Shown here: in pieces, positions 33,840 through 42,995 of the stretch | Position numbering within the stretch: the first letter of the stretch is position 1 | Layout of the letters: each line of letters begins with the position of its first letter | Assembly (NCBI RefSeq): GCF_003390335.1 | Contig: NZ_QUOU01000001.1 | Location: forward strand, 4,650,001 to 4,714,000 | Direction of reading: 5' to 3' | Length of the DNA stretch: 64,000 bases | Source of the DNA: Thalassotalea euphylliae | GTDB taxonomy: Bacteria > Pseudomonadota > Gammaproteobacteria > Enterobacterales > Alteromonadaceae | Translations under genes and position numbers: made by a program | The notes under the pieces: model-generated | What the model was told of the DNA's origin: nothing | What the model saw: the letters and a program-made list of their open reading frames with translations, nothing else | The model's database searches: none

Positions 33840-34082
33840 GAGAGTTAATCAATCCATTGATAATCTGATTTTTCATCCGTACATCAAAGATATAGACTAT
33901 TTTTAATGAATAGGGAATTGAGTTGTCGTGTTTTTTTACAGTTTTTATCAATGGCGAGCGACAATGACTCGCTTGATTAAGACGTTTTGAACGGGTTATG
34001 CACTAATAGCGGCTTAGTTTATTGCTTGTAACCCTATGATTTATATAGTTTGTCACCTTAATGTCGCTTAAATGACGTGGTA

Positions 34083-34382
34083 TATACTCATGCTGCTTCA
34101 AGATACTTGATTTCAGCGCTTTCACAGGGACTCAATATCAAGACGCAGCTTGCCGGAATGGTTACTCCCTTTCAATAAGCTGCAACGCAGAAAGTGAGTT
34201 CCTGTGAAGCGCCTTCTCTATCTTAAAAAAATGGGTTGGTTTAAAAGCGATTTATGCGGTGTTATTGATTTTGCTCTCCATTGAACAAAAGGGGAACGAT
34301 CATTCTCTGCAATCAATGCCTTGACTAAATCGCTTTTAATGCCAACTGAAACAAGCACTTTGAAGTGGCATGGGTATGAGTA
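34083..34382. repeat. Structured repeat element B (MITE-like), intact, about 300 bp
   Basis: Terminal inverted repeats: the left (34083-34116) reads TATACTCATGCTGCTTCAAG and ends TTTCAG; the right (34346-34382), read inward, contains ATGCCACTTCAAAGTGCTTG and also ends TTTCAG. Stem 1 has outer arms 34116-34134 (GCGCTTTCACAGGGACTCA) and 34195-34212 (TGAGTTCCTGTGAAGCGC) with inner arms 34145-34151 (GCAGCTT) and 34177-34183 (AAGCTGC). Stem 2 has arms 34241-34254 (TTAAAAGCGATTTA) and 34326-34339 (TAAATCGCTTTTAA). Its loop holds the module shared with element A (from 34261). This accounts for most of the gene-free stretch 33840-34444; the remaining bases show nothing clear except probable promoters. 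Confidence 0.72.
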
Positions 34383-34444
34383 CAGAGTGCTTGCCACCAT
34401 GGTTATCAACGACGAACACAACCAAACAGCAAAGGAAAATTTAG

Positions 34445-34945
34445 ATGCTAATTAAGAAGTTACGCTTACAACGCGGTTGGTCACAAGAGCATTTGTCGCA
34501 AGTATCAGGCTTGAGTGTCCGCACCATACAGCGAATTGAGCGCGGCCAAAAAGCCGGATTGGAATCGCTAAAATCACTTGCGGCAGTGTTCGAACTTGAT
34601 ATTTCATCACTGCAACAGGAGGTAGACATGACCACTCAAGCAAGCACAGCCGACACTGACAATAAAGCAGGCATTCAAGTCACCTTGGAAGAGCAGCGCG
34701 CCATGGAGTACGTGCAAGGGTTAAAAGCCTTCTATGGCCATTTGGCCACATACATCATTATTAACATCGTATTGTTTGCCGTGAATTGGTTGATCACGCC
34801 CGGCTATTTATGGGTACTTTGGGTAATGATGGGCTGGGGAATAGGGCTTATCAGCCACGCGGTCGCCACCTTTGAGCTATTCAACTTCTTTGACGCTGAA
34901 TGGGAGAAGCGGCAAATAGAAAAGCGTTTAGGACGCGATCTTTAA
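34445..34945 (+). CDS. XRE-family regulator with 2TM membrane domain
   Basis: A 166-residue protein with an N-terminal Cro/C1-type helix-turn-helix (residues 2-58; LRLQRGWSQEHLSQVSGLSV, then RTIQRIERG) and a C-terminal 2TM domain with two membrane segments (about 101-118 and 122-145; LATYIIINIVLFAVNW and WVLWVMMGWGIG). The C-terminal DAEWEKRQIEKRL stretch is typical of the family. It would be a membrane-tethered transcription regulator, possibly of its own gene. It lies immediately downstream of element B, which may affect its expression. Confidence 0.88.
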   Translation: MLIKKLRLQRGWSQEHLSQVSGLSVRTIQRIERGQKAGLESLKSLAAVFELDISSLQQEVDMTTQASTADTDNKAGIQVTLEEQRAMEYVQGLKAFYGHLATYIIINIVLFAVNWLITPGYLWVLWVMMGWGIGLISHAVATFELFNFFDAEWEKRQIEKRLGRDL

Positions 34946-34974
34946 GCCGCTACTGAATGTAAGCGCGACCGGAT

Positions 34975-36786
34975 CTAAGCGTTAAGATGCGCCTTGATAA
35001 GCGATAAGAAAGGCTCGCCATAGCGGGCTAACTTAGTATCGCCAATACCACTGACCGATAACATCTGCGCTTGTGAACGCGGCTGAATGCGAGCTAATTC
35101 CGCCAATGTTGCATCGTTAAAGACAATAAACGGTGCGACATCTTCAGCATCGGCAATTTCTTTGCGCAATGAACGTAATTTACCAAACAGCTTGCGATCG
35201 TACTGTTTCGCCGCGCTATTTTGTTGCCAGTAACTGGCGCGTTGCAAGCGCGGTGACGCTAACATAAGCGTTTCTTGCGCTGTTAATACCGAGCGTGCAG
35301 CTTCTGTCAGTTTCAGTGCCGAATGCTGGGCGATATCTTGTTGCAAATAGCCGAGATGGATTAACTGACGGATCACAGAAAACCAATAACTGGGCGTTTT
35401 GTCTTTACCAATGCCAAAGGTGGAGACCTTTTCATGACCCTGTTTTTGAATTTGAGGTGTCACTTGCCCGCGCAGCACGGTAACCAGATACTGTACATCA
35501 CCTTTTTGCTCAATGCGATAGACGCAAGACAGCACCTTTTGCGCCACCTCAGTGGCATCAAACTCACTGGGCGGGTCAAGGCAAATATCACAGTTACCAC
35601 AGCGTTTTTTCGTAAATTCAGCAAAGTAGTTAAGCACCACCTGACGACGGCAAGTTTGCGCGTCCACAAAATCGGTCATCGCTTGAAAACGCTGCATTTC
35701 TACTTTCGCCCGTTGCTCGTCTTCGTGCTCGGCAATGCGCTTTTTCATCCGGCTAATATCTTGCTCATCACACAAAAACAATGCCTCTGCCGGCATACCG
35801 TCACGACCTGCGCGGCCAATTTCTTGATAATAAGACTCAATGGTGCGCGGCGGCTCAAAATGCACTACATAGCGCACATTCGGCTTGTTAATGCCTAAAC
35901 CAAAGGCGACGGTAGCGACAACAATCTGAATATTGTCTTTGGTAAAGCCGTCTTGTACATAAGCGCGAATTTCCGTTTCTAAGCCCGCGTGATAAGCGGC
36001 GCAGTTAATACCCGACTCACCCAAGAACTTACTGAGTTTCTCCACTTGCCAACGGCTGCTGCAATAGACAATGCCAGCGTCGTCTTTGCGCTGTTTGATA
36101 TACGAGAGTATTTGCTTTTGCCCATTGTATTTTTCCGCAAGCGTAAAACGGATATTAGGGCGATCAAAGCTATCAAGATGCACATACGGGTTGTGTAGCC
36201 CTAGCTGTTCGAGAATGTCTTTGCGCGTGGTGACATCTGCCGTTGCCGTTAACGCCATTACCGGAATGTGCGGAAAGTGGCGTTTTAAGCAGCCTAATTG
36301 GGTATAAGCACGCCTAAAATCATGACCCCATTGTGAAATACAGTGCGCTTCATCAATTGCGAATAAGCGAATAGGTAAACTGGCAATACCTTGCAAGAAG
36401 TAATGCTGCGTCAGCCGCTCTGGCGCGACATAGAGCAAACGAATTTGACCAGCTGCCAAACGCTGAAAAATATCGTTCACTTGCGCTTGGCTTTGCGATG
36501 AGTTCACAAACGCGGCGCTGATACCTTGCCGTGTCAGTCCATCCACTTGATCTTTCATTAGCGAAATCAGTGGCGAAACGACAATGGTGATACCGTCAAA
36601 TAAGGTTGCAGGCAGTTGATAACATAGCGATTTACCGCCCCCAGTTGGCATTAACACTAAACAATCGCGACCACTCATTACTTGCTCAATGACACCTGCT
36701 TGCCCCTCGCGAAATGAGGTGTAGCCAAAGTGGTGTTTTAAAGACTCAAGAAGTGGTGCTTGCGCATTGGTAGCAGGGGAGGTCAA
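34975..36786 (-). CDS. recQ: ATP-dependent DNA helicase RecQ
   Basis: A 603-residue RecQ with the complete domain set: SF2 motor with Walker A MPTGGGKSLCYQLPA near residue 50 and AIDEAHCISQWGHDFR (DEAH) near 145; second lobe with VATVAFGLGINKPNVR and QEIGRAGRDG; RQC zinc cluster with cysteines in CRRQVVLNYF...RCGNCDICLDPP; and a C-terminal HRDC domain (about 525-600). It processes stalled forks and recombination intermediates. It is divergent from the yigI-like gene and rarD, the same neighbourhood as in E. coli, but pldA is not present. Confidence 0.97.
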   Translation of the reverse strand: MTSPATNAQAPLLESLKHHFGYTSFREGQAGVIEQVMSGRDCLVLMPTGGGKSLCYQLPATLFDGITIVVSPLISLMKDQVDGLTRQGISAAFVNSSQSQAQVNDIFQRLAAGQIRLLYVAPERLTQHYFLQGIASLPIRLFAIDEAHCISQWGHDFRRAYTQLGCLKRHFPHIPVMALTATADVTTRKDILEQLGLHNPYVHLDSFDRPNIRFTLAEKYNGQKQILSYIKQRKDDAGIVYCSSRWQVEKLSKFLGESGINCAAYHAGLETEIRAYVQDGFTKDNIQIVVATVAFGLGINKPNVRYVVHFEPPRTIESYYQEIGRAGRDGMPAEALFLCDEQDISRMKKRIAEHEDEQRAKVEMQRFQAMTDFVDAQTCRRQVVLNYFAEFTKKRCGNCDICLDPPSEFDATEVAQKVLSCVYRIEQKGDVQYLVTVLRGQVTPQIQKQGHEKVSTFGIGKDKTPSYWFSVIRQLIHLGYLQQDIAQHSALKLTEAARSVLTAQETLMLASPRLQRASYWQQNSAAKQYDRKLFGKLRSLRKEIADAEDVAPFIVFNDATLAELARIQPRSQAQMLSVSGIGDTKLARYGEPFLSLIKAHLNA

Positions 36787-36966
36787 CAGTGTTCCTGTGA
36801 AATATAAAAACGGATTAAAAAAATGGGGTTAAAAACCGCAAGCATTTTAGCCCAAGCTAAGGTGAATCCCTAGTAAGGAGTTTAAAAAAATGGAAAAAAG
36901 CTGTTAGGCTAAAAATCAATCAACACACATCTGACCAGAAAAAACTTTTGGACAAGGACGAATAGT

Positions 36967-37422
36967 ATGAATAAACAACAACGCTTTCAAAAAGTTGCCG
37001 AACTATGGAATGCCAGCATGCCGTTTAATCAACTACTGGGCTTTGAAATTTCGCGCTTTGACGACACGCGCTCAGAAATTAGTTTTCATTGGGATGACAA
37101 ACTCATTGGCAACCCAATGCAAAAAATACTGCACGGCGGCGTAACTGCAGCAGCCCTTGATTTAGCTGGTGGCGTAGTCGCTGCGGCAAGCATTATCGCC
37201 AATATGGAAGCAGTCTCTCCTTTGCTGATTCAAGAAAACCTTAACAAACTCGGCACCATAGATTTGCGTACCGACTTCTTGCGCCCGGGCAGAGGTGAGC
37301 ATTTTGTCGCGTCTGCGCACATTATTCGCAGTGGCAGTAAAGTTGCCGTCGCCCGTATGGAGCTGCACAACGAGAAAAACGACCATATCGCCTTTGGCAC
37401 TGGCACTTATATGGTTGGTTAA
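36967..37422 (+). CDS. Hotdog-fold thioesterase (YigI-like)
   Basis: A 151-residue PaaI-type hotdog protein: FNQLLGFEISRFDDTRSEIS, then the active-site region NPMQKILHGGVTAAALDLAG, and DLRTDFLRPGRGEHFVASA. Such proteins hydrolyse acyl- or aryl-CoA thioesters. Its position between recQ and rarD matches E. coli yigI. It is followed by rarD after 79 bp. Confidence 0.88.
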   Translation: MNKQQRFQKVAELWNASMPFNQLLGFEISRFDDTRSEISFHWDDKLIGNPMQKILHGGVTAAALDLAGGVVAAASIIANMEAVSPLLIQENLNKLGTIDLRTDFLRPGRGEHFVASAHIIRSGSKVAVARMELHNEKNDHIAFGTGTYMVG

Positions 37423-37501
37423 AACCTCGTTATAACCTTGCTATCAATGCGCGAACCTGTGATAGAATTCGCGCCCTTAAAATAGCGACTAGGTCTTCTT
37501 T

Positions 37502-38440
37502 ATGCCCAACTCATCAGCTTCAGCTCAAACCAATAGCGGGATTATTAATGCGCTAGCTGCATATTTTATGTGGGGCTTAGCACCAATGTACTTTAAGGCG
37601 CTAACCGCCGTTGGAGCGACTGAGATTTTGATCCACCGTGTTGTCTGGTCAACGCTGTTATTGTTAGTCATCGTGGTTGCTATTGGCAAATGGCAGCCTT
37701 TTGTCAAAACCCTCACCAACAAAAAAGTCGTCGCTAGCCTTGCTGTCACGGCAACATTACTAGGCAGTAATTGGTATATCTTCATTTGGGCGGTTAATAA
37801 CGATCACCTGCTGGATGCCAGTTTAGGTTACTACATCAACCCTATTTTTAATGTCGCCTTGGGGATGATTTTTCTGGGCGAGCGATTGCGTAAATGGCAA
37901 GGGGTAGCAGTAGCTCTGGCGATTGTCGGCGTCTTAATTCAAGTCGCTGTACTCGGCACGATTCCGATGATTTCACTGGTACTTGCCGCCACTTTTGGCA
38001 TCTACGCTTTAGTGCGTAAAAAGCTGCACATCGACTCTTTTGTCGGCTTATTAATTGAATCACTATTACTACTGCCAGTGGCACTTCTGGGGTGGCTATT
38101 TTTTGTCAGCAGCGACACCAGCAATATGCTTAATAACTCATGGTCGCTCAATACCATGCTATTGATGGCGGGTGTGATCACCACCGCACCTTTACTGTGT
38201 TTTACTGCCGCGGCAAAACGCCTGACACTCGCCACACTTGGCTTTTTCCAATACATTGGGCCAAGTATCATGTTTATGCTGGCAACCTTTTATTATCAAG
38301 AAGTGCTAGCGCCGGCAAAACTGGCGACCTTTGCCTGTATTTGGGCGGCCTTGGTTATTTACAGCGTGGACTCGTTAAGAGCGCGCAAAGCGCGAAAGCA
38401 AGTCACTCAACCAACAACAGCAGTAAACAAAACGAACTAA
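37502..38440 (+). CDS. rarD: RarD, EamA-family permease
   Basis: A 312-residue inner-membrane protein with about ten membrane segments in two EamA halves. The start GIINALAAYFMWGLAPMYFK and the second-segment motif EILIHRVVWSTLLL are typical of RarD, as are GSNWYIFIWAVNNDHLLDAS and GYYINPIFNVALGMIFLGE. RarD is linked to chloramphenicol sensitivity in Pseudomonas and Vibrio-type bacteria; the physiological substrate is not known. A basic tail (RARKARKQ) ends the protein. Confidence 0.94.
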   Translation: MPNSSASAQTNSGIINALAAYFMWGLAPMYFKALTAVGATEILIHRVVWSTLLLLVIVVAIGKWQPFVKTLTNKKVVASLAVTATLLGSNWYIFIWAVNNDHLLDASLGYYINPIFNVALGMIFLGERLRKWQGVAVALAIVGVLIQVAVLGTIPMISLVLAATFGIYALVRKKLHIDSFVGLLIESLLLLPVALLGWLFFVSSDTSNMLNNSWSLNTMLLMAGVITTAPLLCFTAAAKRLTLATLGFFQYIGPSIMFMLATFYYQEVLAPAKLATFACIWAALVIYSVDSLRARKARKQVTQPTTAVNKTN

Positions 38441-38552
38441 ACGCCTAATGCGAATGGGGTATTAAGCCATTGCTGTCAAGCAATGGCTGTCACGTAACAA
38501 AGCATAAAAAGTCGTCTATACTTCCATTATCATCAACAAGGATGTTAATGCG

Positions 38553-38993
38553 ATGGAACAGTTACTCCCTTTCTTAAAAATCAATTATCACATTGATGCA
38601 ACGCACAATATATTCACCGTAAAAACAGCACCTGTATTTGACTACAAAGATATCGTCGTCCATTACGGGAATTTGATGATCGATAAGAATTATTATGTGG
38701 GGTTAAACGGTTTATACGACTTTAGCCAACTGGAACATATCACGGGTGACTGCCAAATGTTATTAGACACGGCTGAAGTGATGAACAACCCTCAAGTCAT
38801 TAATCGCCCTAGTAAAACAGCGATTGTACTGCCAGACTCAAATGGCGAAGCATGTGAAGTGATGGCGAGGTTTTGTCGCGAAACGTTTCAATCCATGAAT
38901 CAGTTTCGCTTGTTTAGCGTTAGCGATATCGCGCAAGTAGAGCGATTTTTATCACTGCCAACTCAGTATCACAAACTGGCCAAGTGCGCTTAA
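38553..38993 (+). CDS. Hypothetical protein, SpoIIAA/STAS-like
   Basis: A 146-residue soluble protein that I do not assign to a named family. It has no signal peptide or membrane segment. The alternation of strands and helices (NIFTVKTAPVFDYKDIVVHY, VGLNGLYDFSQL, SKTAIVLPDSNGEACEVMARF, FRLFSVSDIAQVERFL) resembles the SpoIIAA-like fold that many gammaproteobacteria carry as small stand-alone proteins. It has its own short upstream gap (112 bp) and is convergent with the DUF3304 genes. Confidence 0.6.
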   Translation: MEQLLPFLKINYHIDATHNIFTVKTAPVFDYKDIVVHYGNLMIDKNYYVGLNGLYDFSQLEHITGDCQMLLDTAEVMNNPQVINRPSKTAIVLPDSNGEACEVMARFCRETFQSMNQFRLFSVSDIAQVERFLSLPTQYHKLAKCA

Positions 38994-39017
38994 CCCTCTG
39001 CTAACGTAAAATTTCAG

Positions 39018-39538
39018 TTAATAAGGGTTAAAGTGCTCCCAAGTCGCTTGGCCTGAGCCAAGCTCCACCAGAATTCGACCTTTTCTATTTCCTTCGCTTC
39101 GCGCATTAGATATCCAAACAGTCACTTCGCCCTGCTCCCCAAAACCAACAATTAAGTAAGGCTTCACATTTTTTTTATTTCATCAAGACTTACAATCGTA
39201 TAAGTAGGTAAGTTTCTGGCAATTTTTTCGCCTCGCTTATGATCGATTTTGACTTGCGCTGAATATAAGCGGCTTTGACTTTCATCATGCCACTGGACCG
39301 CAACTTTTTTAGGAAACGGCTTGCCAAAAGCACCCGCAGTTGCACCTGCAACACCCCAACAACATGACATACTGCCTGCAGGAACTTGCCACGAGTCGTC
39401 AAATCTTATCGGACGTACCATGATTTCATTTCCTTTGACGGTAGAGCCAGAAACCAGCATATACTTGATGGGTTGGTGGGTTGTACAAGCGATTAATGGC
39501 AGTACCATAAGCAATGAAATAATTAGTCGAATAATCAT
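39018..39538 (-). pseudogene. DUF3304 lipoprotein, third copy, frameshifted in a poly-A tract
   Basis: From ATG 39538 (GGAG upstream) the product starts with a lipoprotein signal (MIIRLIISLLMVLPLIAC) and follows the other two copies closely to VSLDEIKK. There the coding strand has eight A residues (39169-39176) where copy 2 has nine; the frame shifts and ends at 39164. In the other frame the family C-terminus continues intact (VKPYLIVGFGEQGEVTVWIS ... TWEHFNPY) to the stop at 39018. Apart from the one-base difference the gene is complete, so this is a recent mutation, a phase-variable tract, or a sequencing error. A truncated lipoprotein of about 124 residues would be made. Confidence 0.8.
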
Positions 39539-39592
39539 GATTTTCTCCAGTGGATTTGGTCTACGCCGTTGTAAGCTTGCCAATTATCAAGG

Positions 39593-40114
39593 TTAATAAG
39601 GATCAAAGTGCTCCCAAGTCGCTTGACCTGAACCGAGCGCGACCAATATTCGACCACTGATATTCATCTCGCTGGGCGCATTAGATATCCACACGGTCAC
39701 TTCGCCCTGCTCACCAAAGCCAACAATTAAGTAAGGCTTCACATTTTTTTTTATTTCATCAAGACTTACAATCGTATAAGTAGGTAAGTTTCTGGCAATT
39801 TTTTCGCCTCGCACATGGTCAATCTTGACTTCTGTGCTGTATAGGCGGCTTTGACTTTCATCATGCCACTGGACCGCGACTTTTTTGGGGAAATACTTGC
39901 CCCAAGCGCCAGATAGTGCTCCTGCCTCTTGCCAGCAGCAACCTAAATTACCGACAGGCTTACGCCAGCTATCATCAAATACTAACGGGCGCACCATTAA
40001 CTCATTACCTTTGACCGTTGATGAACCAATGACCATATACTTGATGGGTTGATTGGCAGTACAAGCGATTAATGGCAGTACCATCAGCAGTGAAATCATT
40101 AGTCGAATCATCAT
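39593..40114 (-). CDS. DUF3304 lipoprotein, second copy (probable immunity protein)
   Basis: A 173-residue protein starting MMIRLMISLLMVLPLIAC, with the lipobox Cys at 18, so a lipoprotein. The mature part has the conserved SSTVKGNELMVRPLVFDDSW, GCCW, FPKKVAVQWHDESQSRLYS and ATWEHFDPY. DUF3304 lipoproteins commonly sit next to DUF2235 (Tle1-like) phospholipase genes and act as, or are predicted as, immunity proteins that neutralise the lipase in the periplasm. Nearly identical stretches with copy 3 indicate recent duplication. Confidence 0.85.
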   Translation of the reverse strand: MMIRLMISLLMVLPLIACTANQPIKYMVIGSSTVKGNELMVRPLVFDDSWRKPVGNLGCCWQEAGALSGAWGKYFPKKVAVQWHDESQSRLYSTEVKIDHVRGEKIARNLPTYTIVSLDEIKKNVKPYLIVGFGEQGEVTVWISNAPSEMNISGRILVALGSGQATWEHFDPY

Positions 40115-40184
40115 AATTTTCTCCAGTGGGTTTGGTCTATGCTGTTATTGTTCTAGGCTGTCATATGCTTGTCAATTATCACGG

Positions 40185-40706
40185 TTAATATGGGTCAAAG
40201 TGCTCCCAAGTCGCTTGGCCTGAGCCAAGCTCCACCAGAATTCGACCTGTTTTGTTCATTTCACTGGATGCATTAGATATCCAAACGGTCACTTCACCAT
40301 TTTCACCAAAACCTACAATTAATTTAGGTTTTGGCTGTTTTTCAATTCGACCCGAGCTTATTACGGTATATGGCGGTAAATTTCTGGCAATTTCTTCCCC
40401 TCGCTTGTGGTCAATCTTGACTTCGGCACTGTATAAGCGGCTCTGGCTCTCATCATGCCATTGAACTGCGACTTTTTTAGGAAAAAGCTTATCCCATGCG
40501 CCTGACTGAGCCCCCGATTCTTTCCAACAACAGCCTAGGCTTCCCACAGGAACTTTCCATTTTTCATCAAATACCAAAGGCCGAATCATTATATCGTTGC
40601 CTTTTACGGTAGATGAACCCACTATTAATAATTTTAAAGTTCTTTCGGACGAGCACGAAGTTAAAGTGACTAACAAAAAGCTCATGACTAGCAAACGATA
40701 AATCAT
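40185..40706 (-). CDS. DUF3304 lipoprotein, first copy (probable immunity protein)
   Basis: A 173-residue lipoprotein (MIYRLLVMSFLLVTLTSC, lipobox Cys at 18) directly after the DUF2235 lipase; its ATG overlaps the lipase stop by one base (TAATG), so the pair is translationally coupled. Mature sequence shares SSTVKGNDIMIRPLVFDEKW, LGCCW and GSGQATWEHFDPY with the other two copies but is the most divergent. The position next to the effector makes it the likely original, cognate immunity protein. The in-frame ATG at 40718 is rejected because the GGAG ribosome site lies between it and 40706. Confidence 0.87.
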   Translation of the reverse strand: MIYRLLVMSFLLVTLTSCSSERTLKLLIVGSSTVKGNDIMIRPLVFDEKWKVPVGSLGCCWKESGAQSGAWDKLFPKKVAVQWHDESQSRLYSAEVKIDHKRGEEIARNLPPYTVISSGRIEKQPKPKLIVGFGENGEVTVWISNASSEMNKTGRILVELGSGQATWEHFDPY

Positions 40707-42871
40707 TATTTTCTCCAATGAGATTGGCCTATACCTTGATAAAATTGCCAGTTATCGGAGTTTGTCTCTGCGTTATCTGGCTGATTATAAAAGATTTCAC
40801 GTTGGCCGTTAGACGTAGTGTAAATTGCACTTTGTTCTTCACCATGAGCGATACCATCAATAAACCCAGCATACTTCACGCTAATATGGATATACTCAAG
40901 GTAGAGCTTTTGCCATGCAGTGCTTTGTGGCCCGTTAGCGGTAGCGCTTTCCACCAAGGTTTTTAGTTCATTGGAAAGTTCATAGGGATAAAGCCCCGCT
41001 AGCTTATTGATAGGTCGAAAAGGCACGCCATGCTGTACTGCGACTTGATGCATTTGATGCAGCGCATAATGAGACAAGGAGTTGTTCACCTGACGACGCC
41101 AGACGGCTTTGTACGGCGTATAAAAGCTCTGTTCAGGTAAGTTTTTAATACGTCGATTGTGATTTTTTCGCGGGCGCAGTGCGATAAGTTCGATATCAAT
41201 CCCCGGCCAATCGTATTCCTCTGCCAGTAATTTTCTACGAATTTCTAGCTCGGCTTGATGCGCAGGCTCATCTGGCTTGCCAGCTATATATAGTCTGGGG
41301 TAGCGAATTTCTGAGGCAACAGGCCCATAACCGCCACCAATATCGGCATGGGCGCCAGGCAACTCAACTTCTTCGTGGTTGGTAAGTAACAGGTTTTCGC
41401 CGGTTTTAAGGGAGTTAAGTGGGAATTTATCGCGCCGCTCATCCCATGCGGCTAATTGGTAAACCTTACCCGCCGAGTTTTCCGCCAAGTCTAAATTAAT
41501 TTGGCCAGGAATAGCCTTGTTTGCACTAGCTTCGCTATGGTCATTATCGCCATCGCCGCCGATGGAGGCTACCGTGTCAAATAGGCCGATAAAACGCACC
41601 ATCAGCTTTGTACCGCCCCAGTAATCGGGCTGTTCACGGTTGAGCTTATGAATAATATTGGCAAAGGCTCGCGCTTGCGATGCGCCTCGACTAAAACCAA
41701 AGATATCAATTGTACCTACTTTGCACGAGGGGAAACGAATAAAGAAGTCTCTTGTTTCATCTAATGCGAGCTTAATACGATCATCAAAGCTACCTGCAAA
41801 CGCCATATCCCAGTTACTATCATTTTCAAAGGCTTGAGTGCCAATACCTTCTGAATAAAACCGCTCTTTAGCTCGCTCAAGCCTTGGATATAGCTCGTAA
41901 AGTTTGGCAATATTAGTGGGCTCTTTATCGTCATTGGGGTCTTGGCTGTCGTTGGTGAGGTTATTTCCCGTGCCATCAAAAAATACGCCAAAGCAAGGTG
42001 GCTCAGGCAGTAGTGTTAGCTCAACATGGCCTTGACTAGTTACGCGATGGTCAAGTAGTTGAAAACCGCCGTTCTCCCCAATATTTAAGTTTTCAATGGT
42101 TTGGCGATTTTGGTAGTCACTAAATGCCATGTTAGGCACTATGGTTTGCACTGGTAGGTTCAGCAACTTTGCGTCAAGCTGATAACTGGCATCTTCTTTT
42201 AGCTTGGCAAAGTATGCTGTACTCGCACTTTCTTTAGCCTTGCTATCGAACGTGCGCTGTTGGTTAACACCACTACCCTTGAGGGTAAAGCGGGCCGACG
42301 TTTCACCTTCAATTTTAATGATGATACGTTTTTCTTCGGGCTCAGGAGATTGTTCAATATTGGTAAAAATAGTGGATGGCGCTAAGCCTTGCTGATATGC
42401 AGGTACGTGATAATTTGTACTTTGATCATTATAACCTTGTGTAAATGGGTTCTTACCTGTCGTCTTGGCTTGGCCTGCTCCCGCCGCGCCTTTTATCAAA
42501 GTCGCTTGCTTGTTACCTTGCTGATAAAAGTCTTTGTGCTTTAATACCAATAATTCGCCTTTGGCCGGCGATGCTCGCAGGGTATTTACCGCTTGCCATG
42601 ACTTTTTGTCTTTAACATACAGTCGTGTGTATTGATCTGCCCTTAGCTGTTGCCAACTTACTGGCTGGGTTAGTACTAGCCATTGGCTATGGTGCGCAGG
42701 TAGAGCAAGTTTGACCTCTCGCGGTAATGACTCTGCGGTCTTGTGAGGCGGGTAACTGGGCTTTTGTGCTGCCTGCTCGTTACCAAAGAGGGGATTTATT
42801 GGTTCGTCAAAAACACTTAAATTATCGACATTAAGCTGGTTTAACGGCTCAATGGGTCGTTGAGTGGGCAT
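40706..42871 (-). CDS. DUF2235 alpha/beta-hydrolase, Tle1-like lipase effector
   Basis: A 721-residue protein. Its N-terminal 290 residues are unrecognised and may serve delivery. The hydrolase domain starts at PPCFGVFFDGTGNNLTND, has the nucleophile motif GFSRGA with Ser394 (IDIFGFSRGASQARAF), and the downstream PGAHADIGGGYGP holding an acidic/His catalytic site, all typical of DUF2235. Members of this family are type VI secretion phospholipase effectors (Tle1). No signal peptide is visible, fitting type VI export. No vgrG, hcp, tssA-M or adaptor gene is present in the window, so it is an orphan effector module with three downstream DUF3304 genes. Confidence 0.87.
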   Translation of the reverse strand: MPTQRPIEPLNQLNVDNLSVFDEPINPLFGNEQAAQKPSYPPHKTAESLPREVKLALPAHHSQWLVLTQPVSWQQLRADQYTRLYVKDKKSWQAVNTLRASPAKGELLVLKHKDFYQQGNKQATLIKGAAGAGQAKTTGKNPFTQGYNDQSTNYHVPAYQQGLAPSTIFTNIEQSPEPEEKRIIIKIEGETSARFTLKGSGVNQQRTFDSKAKESASTAYFAKLKEDASYQLDAKLLNLPVQTIVPNMAFSDYQNRQTIENLNIGENGGFQLLDHRVTSQGHVELTLLPEPPCFGVFFDGTGNNLTNDSQDPNDDKEPTNIAKLYELYPRLERAKERFYSEGIGTQAFENDSNWDMAFAGSFDDRIKLALDETRDFFIRFPSCKVGTIDIFGFSRGASQARAFANIIHKLNREQPDYWGGTKLMVRFIGLFDTVASIGGDGDNDHSEASANKAIPGQINLDLAENSAGKVYQLAAWDERRDKFPLNSLKTGENLLLTNHEEVELPGAHADIGGGYGPVASEIRYPRLYIAGKPDEPAHQAELEIRRKLLAEEYDWPGIDIELIALRPRKNHNRRIKNLPEQSFYTPYKAVWRRQVNNSLSHYALHQMHQVAVQHGVPFRPINKLAGLYPYELSNELKTLVESATANGPQSTAWQKLYLEYIHISVKYAGFIDGIAHGEEQSAIYTTSNGQREIFYNQPDNAETNSDNWQFYQGIGQSHWRK

Positions 42872-42995
42872 GCGTCTTCCTTGTCGCAGCTTACAAGTTA
42901 TGTAATTAGTCTATTTATTAATCTGCTTTAATTCAATCATCAATTCAATGCCATAGCCTGCACTGTGAAATAGGGAAAGCGGAAGATTAGCCGTG

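Noticed and set aside
34218..34421. 67-aa minus-strand open frame over element B
   Set aside because: It lies across the stems and conserved loop of the repeat; the matching stretch in element A does not keep the same frame length, so it is not a gene.
35434..35898. 154-aa open frame antisense to recQ
   Set aside because: Shadow of the RecQ zinc and helicase region; no ribosome site or family features.
40706..42871. Calling the locus a type VI secretion cluster
   Set aside because: Only an effector-type lipase and lipoproteins are present; no structural or spike genes were found.
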